DNA from: Bacillota bacterium
Lineage (GTDB): Bacteria; Bacillota; Clostridia; Lachnospirales; Lachnospiraceae
Direction of reading: 5' to 3'
NCBI GenBank assembly: GCA_023435645.1
Contig: JAEYRK010000064.1
Span: 1 to 40,341, forward strand
Length of the DNA: 40,341 nt
Shown here: one piece after another, positions 1-8,794 of the stretch
Layout: the number at the start of each line of letters is the position of its first letter
Position numbering within the stretch: position 1 is the first letter of the stretch
Translations under genes and position numbers: made by a program
The notes under the pieces: model-generated
The model's database searches: none
What the model was told of the DNA's origin: nothing
Seen by the model: only the letters and a program-made list of their open reading frames with translations

Positions 1-728
1 ACATATTCATCCGAATGGCTACTCCCTCCGGCTATGACTAGCTTAATTGTTGTATCTAGGCCTTGATAGGCCTCCAGAAGATAATGAAGTCCCTTCTCAG
101 GAACAATCCTGGCTAAAAATAGAAAATAATTGTTTTTAATCAAGCCATACTTTTGCTTGATTAACTCTGCCCCATGGGGTTGAGGCACCATGACACCATT
201 GGGAATATAATGGGTATCACGTTGATAGGTATTACGAAAATATGCCTGTACATTTTTTGATAGTACAATGATTTCATCCGCATATTTTGCCGCTATTTTT
301 TCACCAAACAACAGATACTTCGTTGCAAAGCCTCCCCACTTTGCCCTCTGCCAGTCCAGGCCGTGTATCGTAGCAATGGTTCGGATTTTAAATAGATGCG
401 GCAGGATTAGCATCGCACAGGGCCCCTCCGCATGATAATGGATGACATCATATTTCCCAAATAACGCCCTTATAGTAGCGATGAAGGAGTACAGGAAGGC
501 ATCCAGACTTTTTTTGTTAATGGTACGGATGGTCTTAATCCTTATTCCTTCGTAACAGGAGTCCGAGTATTGGGGTTGGCAATGCATGGCCATAGGCTTC
601 CCTTTACGGTTATAGGCCTCCACCGCATGACCATGCTTAACGAGACGCTTCGATAATTCCTCCACTACAACCTCTACGCCACCCTCTCTCGATGGGATAC
701 GTTTATGTCCGATCATCGCAACCTTCAT
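1..728 (-). CDS. Glycosyltransferase family 4, partial (cut by left edge)
   Basis: My own translation from ATG at 726-728 gives 242 codons running off the window. It begins MKVAMIGHKRIPSREGGVE, the GGVE loop typical of the nucleotide-sugar GT-B fold with a DUF1972-like N-terminus, followed by HYHAEGPC and ATIHGLDW, then a second-domain start with IPNGV and FLARIVPEKGLHYLLEAY. It should transfer a sugar from an NDP-sugar to a lipid-linked oligosaccharide at the inner membrane face. A ribosome site AAGGAG precedes the start, and it lies 27 bp after the GT2 gene in the same operon. The acceptor and sugar cannot be told from sequence; the C-terminal E-x7-E region is outside the window. Confidence 0.88.
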   Translation of the reverse strand, partial: MKVAMIGHKRIPSREGGVEVVVEELSKRLVKHGHAVEAYNRKGKPMAMHCQPQYSDSCYEGIRIKTIRTINKKSLDAFLYSFIATIRALFGKYDVIHYHAEGPCAMLILPHLFKIRTIATIHGLDWQRAKWGGFATKYLLFGEKIAAKYADEIIVLSKNVQAYFRNTYQRDTHYIPNGVMVPQPHGAELIKQKYGLIKNNYFLFLARIVPEKGLHYLLEAYQGLDTTIKLVIAGGSSHSDEY

Positions 729-755
729 GAAGTCTTCTCCTTCCCTTTCCAGTGT

Positions 756-1793
756 CTAATACGAGAAAAATCTACCTCTCAATGCTGTTTTATTCTTTAA
801 GTAGATGACAAAGATAAATACTCTTCTCAGCTGTAGTCTGGCTGCTAACGTGTATAATCTAAGCTTTGCATACCGCAAACGGCCGATTTTTACCTTTTGG
901 TGTACGGAGTGATAAGGCTCCTGCCTTAACAATTTGTAAAACTCCCTCCGCGTATGTTGATTCTGACTATAGTACATATAGAGCTCTTCAAAGATATTCT
1001 CAATGCAATATGCATTTAACGCTTCAAAAAATATGTTTCCCTTGCTTCTGCTTTCTATAAAATCCTTCAGGTATCCACGGATTTGATGGGTTAGCTCCGT
1101 GATCTGAGGTGTGAGGGACTGGCTTTCCGAGAAAGCATTCAATCTGTAATAATAACCCGTATCCTTCAGGAACCGTACATCCTTCGCATATTCAAGGACA
1201 TTCAGGTTGAAGAGCATGTCCTCCGCTCTTTTCAAGTCCTTGATGAACATAAGGCCATTCTGTCTTATTAATTCTGTTCTATACAGCTTACACCAGGGAG
1301 TACAAAGATTGATTCCGGGATACTGCTTCGAGTACCGTAATATGATCAGCTGCAATTCCTCCAGCTCGTTTGCTTGAAAGGTATAATCCGTCAAATCAAT
1401 TGAGTCCGCAATCATATGATCCTGTAGGACCTTCGAATAATGAAATACCAGAACATCGGGCTGATTATTCTCCAGGTACTTCAGCAACCGACTACAAAGC
1501 TCCTTCTCCAGCCAATCATCGGAATCTAGGAACATCAAATATTCACCGGTGGCTTCTCTCATTCCCGTATTCCTGGCACTAGAAACCCCTTGGTTTTCAA
1601 TATGTAATACCTGAAATGCCGATAGCAGCTGGGCATATTCATCGCATATCGTTCCGGCATTGTTTGTTGATCCGTCATCTACAATAATAACCTGTAGGTC
1701 CTGACAGGTTTGCTCCGCAACACTATCGAGACAGGTTCGTAAATAATATTCTTCCGTATTATAAACCGGTATTACAATTGATATTTTTGGCAT
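756..1793 (-). CDS. Glycosyltransferase family 2
   Basis: A 345-residue GT-A type transferase. The N-terminus MPKISIVIPVYNTEEYYLRTCLDSV, the DDGS motif near residue 40 and DSDD near residue 92 are the nucleotide- and metal-binding signatures of GT2 enzymes. The C-terminal third is a basic helical tail, as in capsule and EPS transferases of the EpsH/EpsJ kind. It lies 15 bp after a GT4 gene and 27 bp before another, so it probably adds one sugar of an exopolysaccharide repeat unit in the cytoplasm. Sugar specificity is unknown. Confidence 0.9.
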   Translation of the reverse strand: MPKISIVIPVYNTEEYYLRTCLDSVAEQTCQDLQVIIVDDGSTNNAGTICDEYAQLLSAFQVLHIENQGVSSARNTGMREATGEYLMFLDSDDWLEKELCSRLLKYLENNQPDVLVFHYSKVLQDHMIADSIDLTDYTFQANELEELQLIILRYSKQYPGINLCTPWCKLYRTELIRQNGLMFIKDLKRAEDMLFNLNVLEYAKDVRFLKDTGYYYRLNAFSESQSLTPQITELTHQIRGYLKDFIESRSKGNIFFEALNAYCIENIFEELYMYYSQNQHTRREFYKLLRQEPYHSVHQKVKIGRLRYAKLRLYTLAARLQLRRVFIFVIYLKNKTALRGRFFSY

Positions 1794-1808
1794 ATCCGCT
1801 CTCCTGTA

Positions 1809-3026
1809 CTATTTCGTTTCGCTCACAGTATGGTTGATCTGTTGGTGATATACTTCAACAACCTTACCGCCATAGGCTTCTAACGATATCATTTTCTCTC
1901 TTTTTTCTATGCAATTTCGTGATAATCTTTTGACTTTCTCATGATCCAGGTATAGTGCCTGAATTTCATGTACCAGCTTCTCCTCATCAATGTCATCTAT
2001 GATGATTCCTGTCTCATCATGCTCCACCAATTCGGGGATTCCTCCCATTCTGGAAACAATGATCGGGGTACCCAGTGACTTTGATTCAAGAACCGCCAGT
2101 GGACTATTTTCGTACCAGATGGATGGATAAACCGTGAATTTCGCTCTGCGAATTAAGGTATCCAAGGCCTCACCCGTCTGAAAGCCCACAAATTCAACGT
2201 TTGAAATTCCCTTACATGCTTCAGCCATAGGACCGGTGCCGGCAATTTTAAAGGGGATGTGCGACAACCTTTTGAAGCAGTTCAGGAGCATTGCAAGTCC
2301 CTTTTCTTCCGATAGTCTTCCAAAATAAAGTACATAATCTTCCTTCTCGTCATCGGCTGTGATATCCTTTAATTCAACGAAATTCCGAATGGTTAGGGTT
2401 TTCCCCTTGTATAAATTTGTCTCAGCCAGTTTATTTTCTATGAAATTACTTGGACAAATGAACCGGTCCACCAGCTGATAGGTTTTACGATGCTGATATA
2501 GGATGGCCTCGATTGAACCGATCACGCTTTTTATTTTGGATCCGCCGATACAGTTCTTTCTGCTACAATTCCACTTGCTGCCATGCAAACACAATTCGCA
2601 GGGTTTTTTCTCATGATCAAACATCAGATGGTTTGGACAGATCATTTGGTAGTCATGGACCGTTTGGACAATCGGTATCTTATGCTTATGGATTTCTTCG
2701 ATAATGGACGGTGTCAGTTGAAAATTGATATTATTCAAATGAACGATGTCCGGCTGAAATTTCTCAATGACTTTTCTGATTTTGCGCTTCGCCTCAAAGG
2801 AGTAGATAATCCGAAATGGATAGAGCAATCGTTCTATTCCGCTTGTATGAAAATCCATCTCAGTCGTATATTCCTTCGCACTATTTGATACAATGTTCTT
2901 TTCATGATACATACCGAAATATTCAACCTGATGTCCTGCCAGCTCCATATACCTGCCAACCTTAAAGAAATAGGTTTCAGCACCGCCATTGGGATATAAA
3001 AATTTATTAACCATTAAAATTCTCAT
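1809..3026 (-). CDS. Glycosyltransferase family 4
   Basis: A 405-residue GT-B transferase. The start MRILMVNKFLYPNGGAETY carries the glycine-rich acceptor-domain loop; QTVHDYQMICPN and a cysteine-rich insert (CELC, CSRKNC, residues about 135-160) follow, as in many EPS GT4 proteins. The donor-domain motifs are YFGRLSEEKGL near residue 238 and the E-x7-E element ENSPLAVLE near residue 307. It belongs to the EPS operon, 79 bp after the kinase-like gene, and probably adds one residue of the repeat unit. Substrate unknown. Confidence 0.92.
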   Translation of the reverse strand: MRILMVNKFLYPNGGAETYFFKVGRYMELAGHQVEYFGMYHEKNIVSNSAKEYTTEMDFHTSGIERLLYPFRIIYSFEAKRKIRKVIEKFQPDIVHLNNINFQLTPSIIEEIHKHKIPIVQTVHDYQMICPNHLMFDHEKKPCELCLHGSKWNCSRKNCIGGSKIKSVIGSIEAILYQHRKTYQLVDRFICPSNFIENKLAETNLYKGKTLTIRNFVELKDITADDEKEDYVLYFGRLSEEKGLAMLLNCFKRLSHIPFKIAGTGPMAEACKGISNVEFVGFQTGEALDTLIRRAKFTVYPSIWYENSPLAVLESKSLGTPIIVSRMGGIPELVEHDETGIIIDDIDEEKLVHEIQALYLDHEKVKRLSRNCIEKREKMISLEAYGGKVVEVYHQQINHTVSETK

Positions 3027-3105
3027 AGGTATTCCTTTCTAAGCTTGAATCATTCGTAATGACTTTTAGGCATTCTGTGTCCAGCTCTATGTATTCAGTA
3101 ATCGC

Positions 3106-3807
3106 TCACTTTACATTCCTTGTGATATATTTCTTCTTTTTATAATAATCAAAATGCTTCATCATATGCCCATATTCGGAATTTTTCACCTTATTTAATA
3201 TCATTCCCAGAAGCTTACCTCCGGCTTTATGAATGATATCCTTGGATTCTCTGACGCTTCTGATATCCGTCCTCGCATATTCAGCGACCAGGATCACTGC
3301 ATCCATTTTACTGACCAATACATTGGGATCCACTGTGCTTGTTATAGAAGGCATATCTAAAATAATATAATCATATTCATTTCCCAGCTGTGTCATTAAT
3401 TCATCCACCCTGCTGGAGCACAATAGGCTGATTGGGTTATCCACCCTGGCCCCGCTGGGAATATAGAATAAATTCCTGTTATTGGTTCCATACACAGCAT
3501 TGGGATACAGGTCTGCACCCAACAAATATTCTGATAAACCAATTGTAATATCCTCATTCAACCTTTTATATTTTGATATTTTACGTAAATCTCCATCAAT
3601 TAAAATGGTTTTCCATCCCGCATTGGCCAAGGAAATCGCAAGACTGATGGATAATGTCGTGGTGCCAACCCCAGGCTCGCAGCCACTTAGCATCACTGAT
3701 TTTATTCCATCCCTCTGCTTTCTCAGATGAATTTCTACGACAATTCGATCGATTGCATCATTGATAAATTGGTTTGTATGACGATAAAAGTCAGTCAATA
3801 TTTTCAT
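3106..3807 (-). CDS. CpsD/CapB-type BY-kinase-like ATPase with altered Walker A
   Basis: A 233-residue protein of the bacterial tyrosine kinase (CpsD/YwqD/CapB) family, which pairs with a membrane Wzz-like activator to control polysaccharide length and export. Walker A' ILIDGDLR (residues 68-75) and Walker B YDYIILDMPS (146-154) are present, and the C-terminus has a tyrosine group (Y212, Y221, Y222, Y227) where autophosphorylation occurs in relatives. The Walker A loop reads PGVGTTT (residues 45-51) where the family has PGEGKST, so the phosphate-binding lysine is a threonine at residue 49. It starts 4 bp after the Wzz gene. Whether it still hydrolyses ATP or phosphorylates is doubtful; it may be a regulatory ATP-binding or scaffold partner. 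Confidence 0.85.
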   Translation of the reverse strand: MKILTDFYRHTNQFINDAIDRIVVEIHLRKQRDGIKSVMLSGCEPGVGTTTLSISLAISLANAGWKTILIDGDLRKISKYKRLNEDITIGLSEYLLGADLYPNAVYGTNNRNLFYIPSGARVDNPISLLCSSRVDELMTQLGNEYDYIILDMPSITSTVDPNVLVSKMDAVILVAEYARTDIRSVRESKDIIHKAGGKLLGMILNKVKNSEYGHMMKHFDYYKKKKYITRNVK

Positions 3808-3811
3808 GCCA

Positions 3812-4480
3812 TTAATTTTCTCCCCTCATTTTTTTATCAAACGCCGGTATAATACCGATAACATCCATCTCCTCTTGAAATTTTATATCAGATAAATGAT
3901 AGATTTTCTTAGTAAACATTTCCCTCACGGTTATCAATAGGCATAGGATTAAGACCCCGGCCAAGGCGGCCAATATCCTTAGCTTGGCCTGCTCCACCCG
4001 CATATCATAGGATAAATCTGCTGAAGTAGCATCATCCAGCAAACGAACCGAATTGTTGGTGATCGTATTGTTCACCTCATGAACAAAAGCCTCTGCCACA
4101 GCATTCGCAACCTGTATGGCCAGCGTTTCCTCTGTCGTCGTGGCGCGGATGCCTAACACCAGGGATTTTGTATAATCATTTACAGAGATCATTTTTATAA
4201 TCTCTTTTGCATCAATATTGGTCCTATTCACAGAAGCTGCTGCTTGTGCACAGACCTTATAGCTTGTAATAATATCAGAATAGATGGAAAGCGCCGAATT
4301 AGTAGAGGCCGTTATGGAATATACCGTTGTTTCAGCAGTATACTCATTCTCCCTCGAGAGATAGCTGGTGACGATTAACGCGGCCATATAGCATCCTGCC
4401 CCTACCATCAACATTAGCCACCATTTTTTAAGAATTGCTTTTAGGCACCTTCTTACATCGATATTTACTTCCATTTTCAT
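3812..4480 (-). CDS. Wzz/CapA-type polysaccharide chain-length adaptor
   Basis: A 222-residue membrane protein with the Wzz layout: a cytoplasmic start (MKMEVNIDVRRCLKAILKKWW), a first membrane segment at about residues 20-41, an extracytoplasmic domain of about 130 residues, and a second membrane segment (LRILAALAGVLILCLLITV) near 168-188, followed by a short cytoplasmic tail that would contact the kinase. The reading frame stays open 75 bp further upstream, but AAGGAGGGTGTTG just before the ATG at 4478-4480 fixes this start and avoids overlap with the LCP gene. It works with the CpsD-like protein in exopolysaccharide polymerisation and export. Confidence 0.87.
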   Translation of the reverse strand: MKMEVNIDVRRCLKAILKKWWLMLMVGAGCYMAALIVTSYLSRENEYTAETTVYSITASTNSALSIYSDIITSYKVCAQAAASVNRTNIDAKEIIKMISVNDYTKSLVLGIRATTTEETLAIQVANAVAEAFVHEVNNTITNNSVRLLDDATSADLSYDMRVEQAKLRILAALAGVLILCLLITVREMFTKKIYHLSDIKFQEEMDVIGIIPAFDKKMRGEN

Positions 4481-4502
4481 CAACACCCTCCTTATGTAAT
4501 CC

Positions 4503-5606
4503 CTAATCCCCATATACCTTCTGATGAAGCTCCTCAAGATTTGCCTCAAAATCAATTTGAATCACGGACATACGATCAATCGTTAAAAATTTAAAGGTTC
4601 CCTCCATAGGAATATTCCACTGTACGATTTCATAATTCTTATATGCCGGTAAGGATAGTATTAAGGAAATGATTTTCTTCTCCGACAGATTCGTAGTAAC
4701 CCGGGGCAATACCTTATCCAGGAGCTGCTTGATTTGATTGAGCTTAAGGTCCTTAATTTTATGGAACATTTTTTGCAAAACAACTCGTTGACGCTCCGTC
4801 CTCTTAAAATCAGTTCCATTATATCGATTCCTAACAAAGCCAAGGGTTTGCTTTCCATTGAACAGATAGCTCCCTGATTTTATTAGGAGGTCTTCACTCT
4901 CATCCACACCGTTATGACGGTTGATTTCCTGTATGTAATAATTGATGATTGGTATATCCTTCTCTGTTATCTCAAGTTCAACCCCATTCATGGAATCAAC
5001 GGCATCGATGAAGGCATAGAAATCAATCGAAACATATTTGTCTATCTCAATTTTAAAGTTCTCCTTGATAGTTTTCATTAATAGGTTCGCTCCGCCATAG
5101 GAATAGGCTGCATTGATCCGGTTGTTTTTATAACCCGGAATTTTTAAATATATATCTCTTAAGATCGAAGTCAGTATGATTTGTTTGGTTTTTTCATTGA
5201 TCGAAAGAAGGATCATGGCATCCGAACGTCCTCGGTCACCGGCCTCCCTGGAATCAGCACCAATGAGTAGTATATTATAGACATCCTTACTGGCCTTGGT
5301 TTCATTGGAGCTCTCCACTGTGTTTTTTTGAATGGCCTGCTCCAGAGCCTCGATGTCTTCCTGTGGTGAATCCATACTATCTGACGAGGCTTCCTGTATG
5401 GCTTCATCTATTTGCTCCAGATCGGCCTCCATCAGCACTGTTATATCATTTCCTTCCATATCCGCTGCCTTACTGTCTTTGATCAGATTCATCTTATTGA
5501 TATAGGTATGAAGGATGATATATCCTGTGATCCCTAAGGCTAATATAATACCCAATAAGGATATCAGGCTGATTTTCATTATTTTTATTACTTTGGCTTT
5601 TTTCAT
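4503..5606 (-). CDS. LytR-CpsA-Psr (LCP) family protein
   Basis: A 367-residue single-pass membrane protein. One membrane anchor lies at about residues 10-33, then an acidic linker (about 45-105), then the LCP domain starting at YNILLIGADSREAGDRGRSDAM with the conserved arginines and aspartates that bind the polyprenyl pyrophosphate head group, SILRDIYLKIPG, and NRINAAYSYGG. LCP proteins attach polysaccharides or teichoic acids from the lipid carrier to peptidoglycan outside the cell. Being the first gene of the EPS operon suggests it anchors the product of the downstream transferases. The Wzz gene starts 22 bp after its stop. Confidence 0.92.
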   Translation of the reverse strand: MKKAKVIKIMKISLISLLGIILALGITGYIILHTYINKMNLIKDSKAADMEGNDITVLMEADLEQIDEAIQEASSDSMDSPQEDIEALEQAIQKNTVESSNETKASKDVYNILLIGADSREAGDRGRSDAMILLSINEKTKQIILTSILRDIYLKIPGYKNNRINAAYSYGGANLLMKTIKENFKIEIDKYVSIDFYAFIDAVDSMNGVELEITEKDIPIINYYIQEINRHNGVDESEDLLIKSGSYLFNGKQTLGFVRNRYNGTDFKRTERQRVVLQKMFHKIKDLKLNQIKQLLDKVLPRVTTNLSEKKIISLILSLPAYKNYEIVQWNIPMEGTFKFLTIDRMSVIQIDFEANLEELHQKVYGD

Positions 5607-5690
5607 AGAGAACCTGGCCTCCTGATTATCATTCTTAATTCATCTGTCATAAATATATGTCATTCCGTCCTCTTTTGCTTACTGATCCAT

Positions 5691-5707
5691 TAGAAAGATC
5701 CTTTCTA
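5691..5707. promoter_or_regulatory. 17-bp palindrome in the EPS leader
   Basis: TAGAAAG-ATC-CTTTCTA, two perfect 7-bp arms with a 3-bp centre, lies about 70 bp downstream of the inferred EPS transcription start and 85 bp upstream of the LCP start codon. It could be a regulator site. The arm is too tight for a good RNA hairpin. No regulator gene for it is visible. Confidence 0.35.
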
Positions 5708-5777
5708 TTATCAGAATATAAGGTTTTACAGGCATTTACTTCCGACATTTAATAGTTTTTGGATTTATTTAAAACAT

Positions 5778-5806
5778 ATTATACAATATAATGTAAAAAT
5801 TGGAAA
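5778..5806 (-). promoter_or_regulatory. Candidate promoter of the EPS operon
   Basis: On the minus strand TTTCCA (5801-5806), a 17-bp spacer and a perfect TATAAT (5778-5783) form a sigma-A type promoter, giving a leader of about 165 nt before the LCP gene. The -35 matches only 4 of 6. The surrounding DNA is very AT-rich, so the exact start needs mapping. Confidence 0.5.
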
Positions 5807-5891
5807 GATAAAAATGATAATCAATATTGTTATTTATTTGTCAAAAGTTTAGAGTCAGAAGGACCCGGATGAATACCTTCCTATTTCACGC

Positions 5892-5959
5892 AAAAAAGCC
5901 TGAATTTGGTCTGATTCTTCAGGAAATTTTTCCCGATCAAATCAGCCAAATTCAGGCTT
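5892..5959 (-). terminator. Rho-independent terminator after the lactate operon
   Basis: Arms 5896-5916 and 5940-5959 pair over about 20 bp with one bulged base, and on the minus strand the stem runs into a T tract (A run at 5892-5897). The 23-nt loop contains a smaller GGAAA/TTTCC hairpin. It stands about 90 bp after the lactate dehydrogenase stop codon, as expected for the end of that operon. Confidence 0.85.
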
Positions 5960-6047
5960 CTCTGCTATGCAGGGGTTGGAGGAGTTCAGGGCTGCCCGTT
6001 CTTATCATAAACCGTAACGGCAGTCCTATTTATCGAAAATTAGTAAA

Positions 6048-7451
6048 TTACATCTGACATACCTTACGGGGATTCAGGATATTCTTCGGATCGAAGGCCT
6101 TCTTAATGCCCCTCATAATCTCTACGGTGGCAGGGTCCAGGGACTCGAACATGTAAGGCTTCTTCGCAAAGCCGATTCCATGCTCACCGGATACCTGACC
6201 TTGCAGCTCTCTGGCCTTGGAATAGATTCTGTCCATGGCCTCCTTCATCCTGATTTCCCATTCTTCATCACTCAAATCATCCTTAAGAACATAGGCATGA
6301 AGATTCCCATCACCGGCATGGCCGAAGCTCTTGATGCGGATATTGACCTCCTTATAAAGGTTATGGATATATTCCACCATCTCGTTTACGGAGGCTCTGG
6401 GAACTACAACGTCCACTTCATCCATGTAGGTCGTAGAGCCCTTGATTGCTTCGAGGAAGGCACCTCTTGCTTTCCAGATGGAATCTTCTCTCTCGGTGGT
6501 ATCCGAGATCAGGATGTCTAAGGCTCCCTGCTCAAGACAGATTTTTGCTACTCCCTCGTAAGCCTTCTCTATCTCTTCTGTGGTATTGCCGTCAAACTTT
6601 AAGAGCAGATATGCATCTGAGGTATTATCAGGGAATTTCTTACCAAGGTATTTCTCCGCATCCATGATAACCTCTCTCTGCATGAATTCAACCGCAGTTG
6701 GAATGGATTTGGATTTTATGATCAAGGGTACCGTACCGATGGCCTTCTCCAGGGTAGGAAAAGGAATTAAGAGGCTGATCGCCTTCTTCGGTAAGGGAAG
6801 CAGCTTTAAGGTTGCCTTGGTGATGATACCAAGCGTTCCCTCAGAGCCTACCATCAGGTCCTTCATCGCATAGCCGGTGCTGTTCTTTACCACCTTACCT
6901 CCAAATTCGACGATCCTGCCGTCCGGAAGCACTACCTCAAGCCCTCTTACATAGTCTCTGGTAACACCGTATTTTACCGCTCTCATGCCTCCCGCATTGG
7001 TGCTGATATTACCACCGATGGTTGCGGACTTCTCACCGGGATCCGGAGGATAGAATAAGTCTCTCTCCTGAACATAAGCGGAGAGCTCCATTAATAGGAC
7101 ACCCGGCTCAACTGTAATTGTCAAATTCTCCTCATCCAGCTCCAGGAAGCGATTCATCTGAGTGGTATCCAGCATGATACCATGTTCCATCGCTACGGAG
7201 GAGCCAACCAGACCGGTTCCGGAGCCCCGGGGAGTAACGGGAATATTATGCTCATAGGCATATTTCATAAGCTTCGAGACTTCTTCTGTAGAAGTAACTC
7301 TAATTACCACATCGGGGAAGCTGACCGTATCACTTAACTCGTCATGGCTGTACTCCTCATTGATCTCCTCTCCATAGAGGACTCTTTCTCTTTCGCCAAC
7401 TACACTAAGGATATAATCCATATCCTTTTGATCTATTTTCTTATAATTCAT
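6048..7451 (-). CDS. lctD: FAD-linked lactate dehydrogenase subunit (LctD/GlcD family)
   Basis: A 467-residue flavoprotein of the GlcD/LctD family: an FAD-binding type 4 (VAO-like) N-terminal half with VTPRGSGTGLVGSSV and PPDPGEKSATIGGNISTNAGG, and a FAD-oxidase C-terminal half ending in GHAGDGNLHAYV and GEHGIGFAKKPYM. With EtfA and EtfB next door, the set matches LctBCD of Acetobacterium woodii, which oxidises lactate to pyruvate with NAD while using reduced ferredoxin (electron confurcation). The frame is open upstream to 7619, but GGAGG eight bases before ATG at 7451 fixes the start and the family length. A 133-bp spacer separates it from etfA. Last gene of the operon. Confidence 0.92.
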   Translation of the reverse strand: MNYKKIDQKDMDYILSVVGERERVLYGEEINEEYSHDELSDTVSFPDVVIRVTSTEEVSKLMKYAYEHNIPVTPRGSGTGLVGSSVAMEHGIMLDTTQMNRFLELDEENLTITVEPGVLLMELSAYVQERDLFYPPDPGEKSATIGGNISTNAGGMRAVKYGVTRDYVRGLEVVLPDGRIVEFGGKVVKNSTGYAMKDLMVGSEGTLGIITKATLKLLPLPKKAISLLIPFPTLEKAIGTVPLIIKSKSIPTAVEFMQREVIMDAEKYLGKKFPDNTSDAYLLLKFDGNTTEEIEKAYEGVAKICLEQGALDILISDTTEREDSIWKARGAFLEAIKGSTTYMDEVDVVVPRASVNEMVEYIHNLYKEVNIRIKSFGHAGDGNLHAYVLKDDLSDEEWEIRMKEAMDRIYSKARELQGQVSGEHGIGFAKKPYMFESLDPATVEIMRGIKKAFDPKNILNPRKVCQM

Positions 7452-7584
7452 AATTACCTCCATTCTATCGCATCCTTCCAGCATTTGAAGCTTGTGTCTG
7501 CTATGCCCTTTTCTCTTTGTATATTCGTGCCTTCGCCACTTAGGCTGAAGGAGAGCTTCTCTCAATAATGGCTCAGCTGCTTTC

Positions 7585-8781
7585 TTATGCGATTGCTCTG
7601 CCTTCCTTGATCTGAGCAATCAGGCTGGGAACTATCTCATACAGATCTCCGACAATTCCATAATGAGCTGTCTTAAAGATCGGAGCATTCTCATCCTTAT
7701 TGATTGCAATAATCTGCTCAGAATTATTCATACCGGCTGTAAACTGTACGGAACCGGATACGCCGCAGGTAATGATCAGCTTCGGTCTTACAGTTCTACC
7801 GCTTAAGCCTACCTGACGCTTTGCTTCCAGCCAACCTGCTTCCATCACAGGTCTTGTACAGGCTAGCTGCCCGCCTAACAGCTCTGCCAGCTCCTGCAGA
7901 AGTTCCAGATCCTCTTCCTTCTTAATTCCACGACCAGCCACTACCAATACATCACTAGCCTCGATGAATTGCTGCTTCTCCTTCGCTATGATATCCAGTA
8001 CCTCAACCCTGCTTTTGAGCAAATTCTCCTCTATGCTACAAACCACAATTTCACCGGACTCTATTGCATTTCTGGTCGGTGCATCCATAACCTTATAACG
8101 CACCGTAGCCATCTGAGGTCTGTTATTGGGAGTCATGATCTGCGCCATGATATTACCTCCGAAGGCAGGACGGATCTGCACCAGATCGGAATTTTCCTTC
8201 ATATCCAGAACCGTACAATCCGCTGTCAGACCGGTCTTTAGTCTGGCTGCCAGGCGGGGAGCCAGCTGGCGGCCCACCGGAGTTGCACCTACTAAGATGG
8301 AAGCAGGCTTTACCATGTTTACGAAGTCCTCGAACACTGCCGTATAGGGCTCCATCTTGAAGCGGTCTAGCTTCTCGTTATCATAGACATATACCTTATC
8401 TACATTGTAATGCAACAGCTCATGGCACTGTTCCATGATATGACTTCCCATCATAATTGCATAAACCGGATGATTAATCTTATCTGCCAGCTCTCTTGCC
8501 TTCCCGATCAGCTCATAGGTTACCGGGTGAACCTCACCGTCAATGTGATCTACATAGACCGCAACACCCTTCCAGAGACTTTTATCCACTGTCTCCTTCC
8601 CCATATCCTCTACGTATTCCACGGCTCCCTTCGGACCTTTTTTTACGCAGATTTTACACATCTTACATGCAGAATTTATTGTAAGCCTGCCATCCTTTTC
8701 TTCCATCGCACCAAAGGGACAGATATTGATCATATCCTGGATACTGCCTACCAGTGACTGATTGATTATCAGCTTTGCCAT
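7585..8781 (-). CDS. etfA: Electron transfer flavoprotein alpha subunit with N-terminal ferredoxin domain (LctC-like)
   Basis: A 398-residue EtfA. Residues 1-60 form a ferredoxin-like domain: C21-P-F-G-A, then C39-x2-C42-x2-C45, with G49 where a fourth cysteine would follow. This leaves exactly the four ligands of one 4Fe-4S cluster in the classical two-motif arrangement. The rest is the EtfA Rossmann-like domain and the FAD-binding C-terminal domain (CGVSGSVQFTAGMNNSEQIIAINKDENAPIF). It carries electrons between lactate dehydrogenase, NAD and ferredoxin. The start at 8781 follows AGGAGGTATGAAAAT; the upstream in-frame ATG at 8802 would overlap etfB. Confidence 0.92.
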   Translation of the reverse strand: MAKLIINQSLVGSIQDMINICPFGAMEEKDGRLTINSACKMCKICVKKGPKGAVEYVEDMGKETVDKSLWKGVAVYVDHIDGEVHPVTYELIGKARELADKINHPVYAIMMGSHIMEQCHELLHYNVDKVYVYDNEKLDRFKMEPYTAVFEDFVNMVKPASILVGATPVGRQLAPRLAARLKTGLTADCTVLDMKENSDLVQIRPAFGGNIMAQIMTPNNRPQMATVRYKVMDAPTRNAIESGEIVVCSIEENLLKSRVEVLDIIAKEKQQFIEASDVLVVAGRGIKKEEDLELLQELAELLGGQLACTRPVMEAGWLEAKRQVGLSGRTVRPKLIITCGVSGSVQFTAGMNNSEQIIAINKDENAPIFKTAHYGIVGDLYEIVPSLIAQIKEGRAIA

Positions 8782-8794
8782 ATTTTCATACCTC

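Noticed and set aside
5810..5828. Fur-box-like match (15 of 19) upstream of the EPS -35
   Set aside because: The region is extremely AT-rich and a chance match of this quality is likely; no iron-related gene is near.
5827..6057. Plus-strand ORF of 76 codons
   Set aside because: It is created by the arms of the lactate operon terminator, has no ribosome site and no family resemblance.
7452..7619. Upstream extension of the lactate dehydrogenase frame
   Set aside because: It overlaps etfA, looks unlike the family, and a better ribosome site marks the start at 7451.
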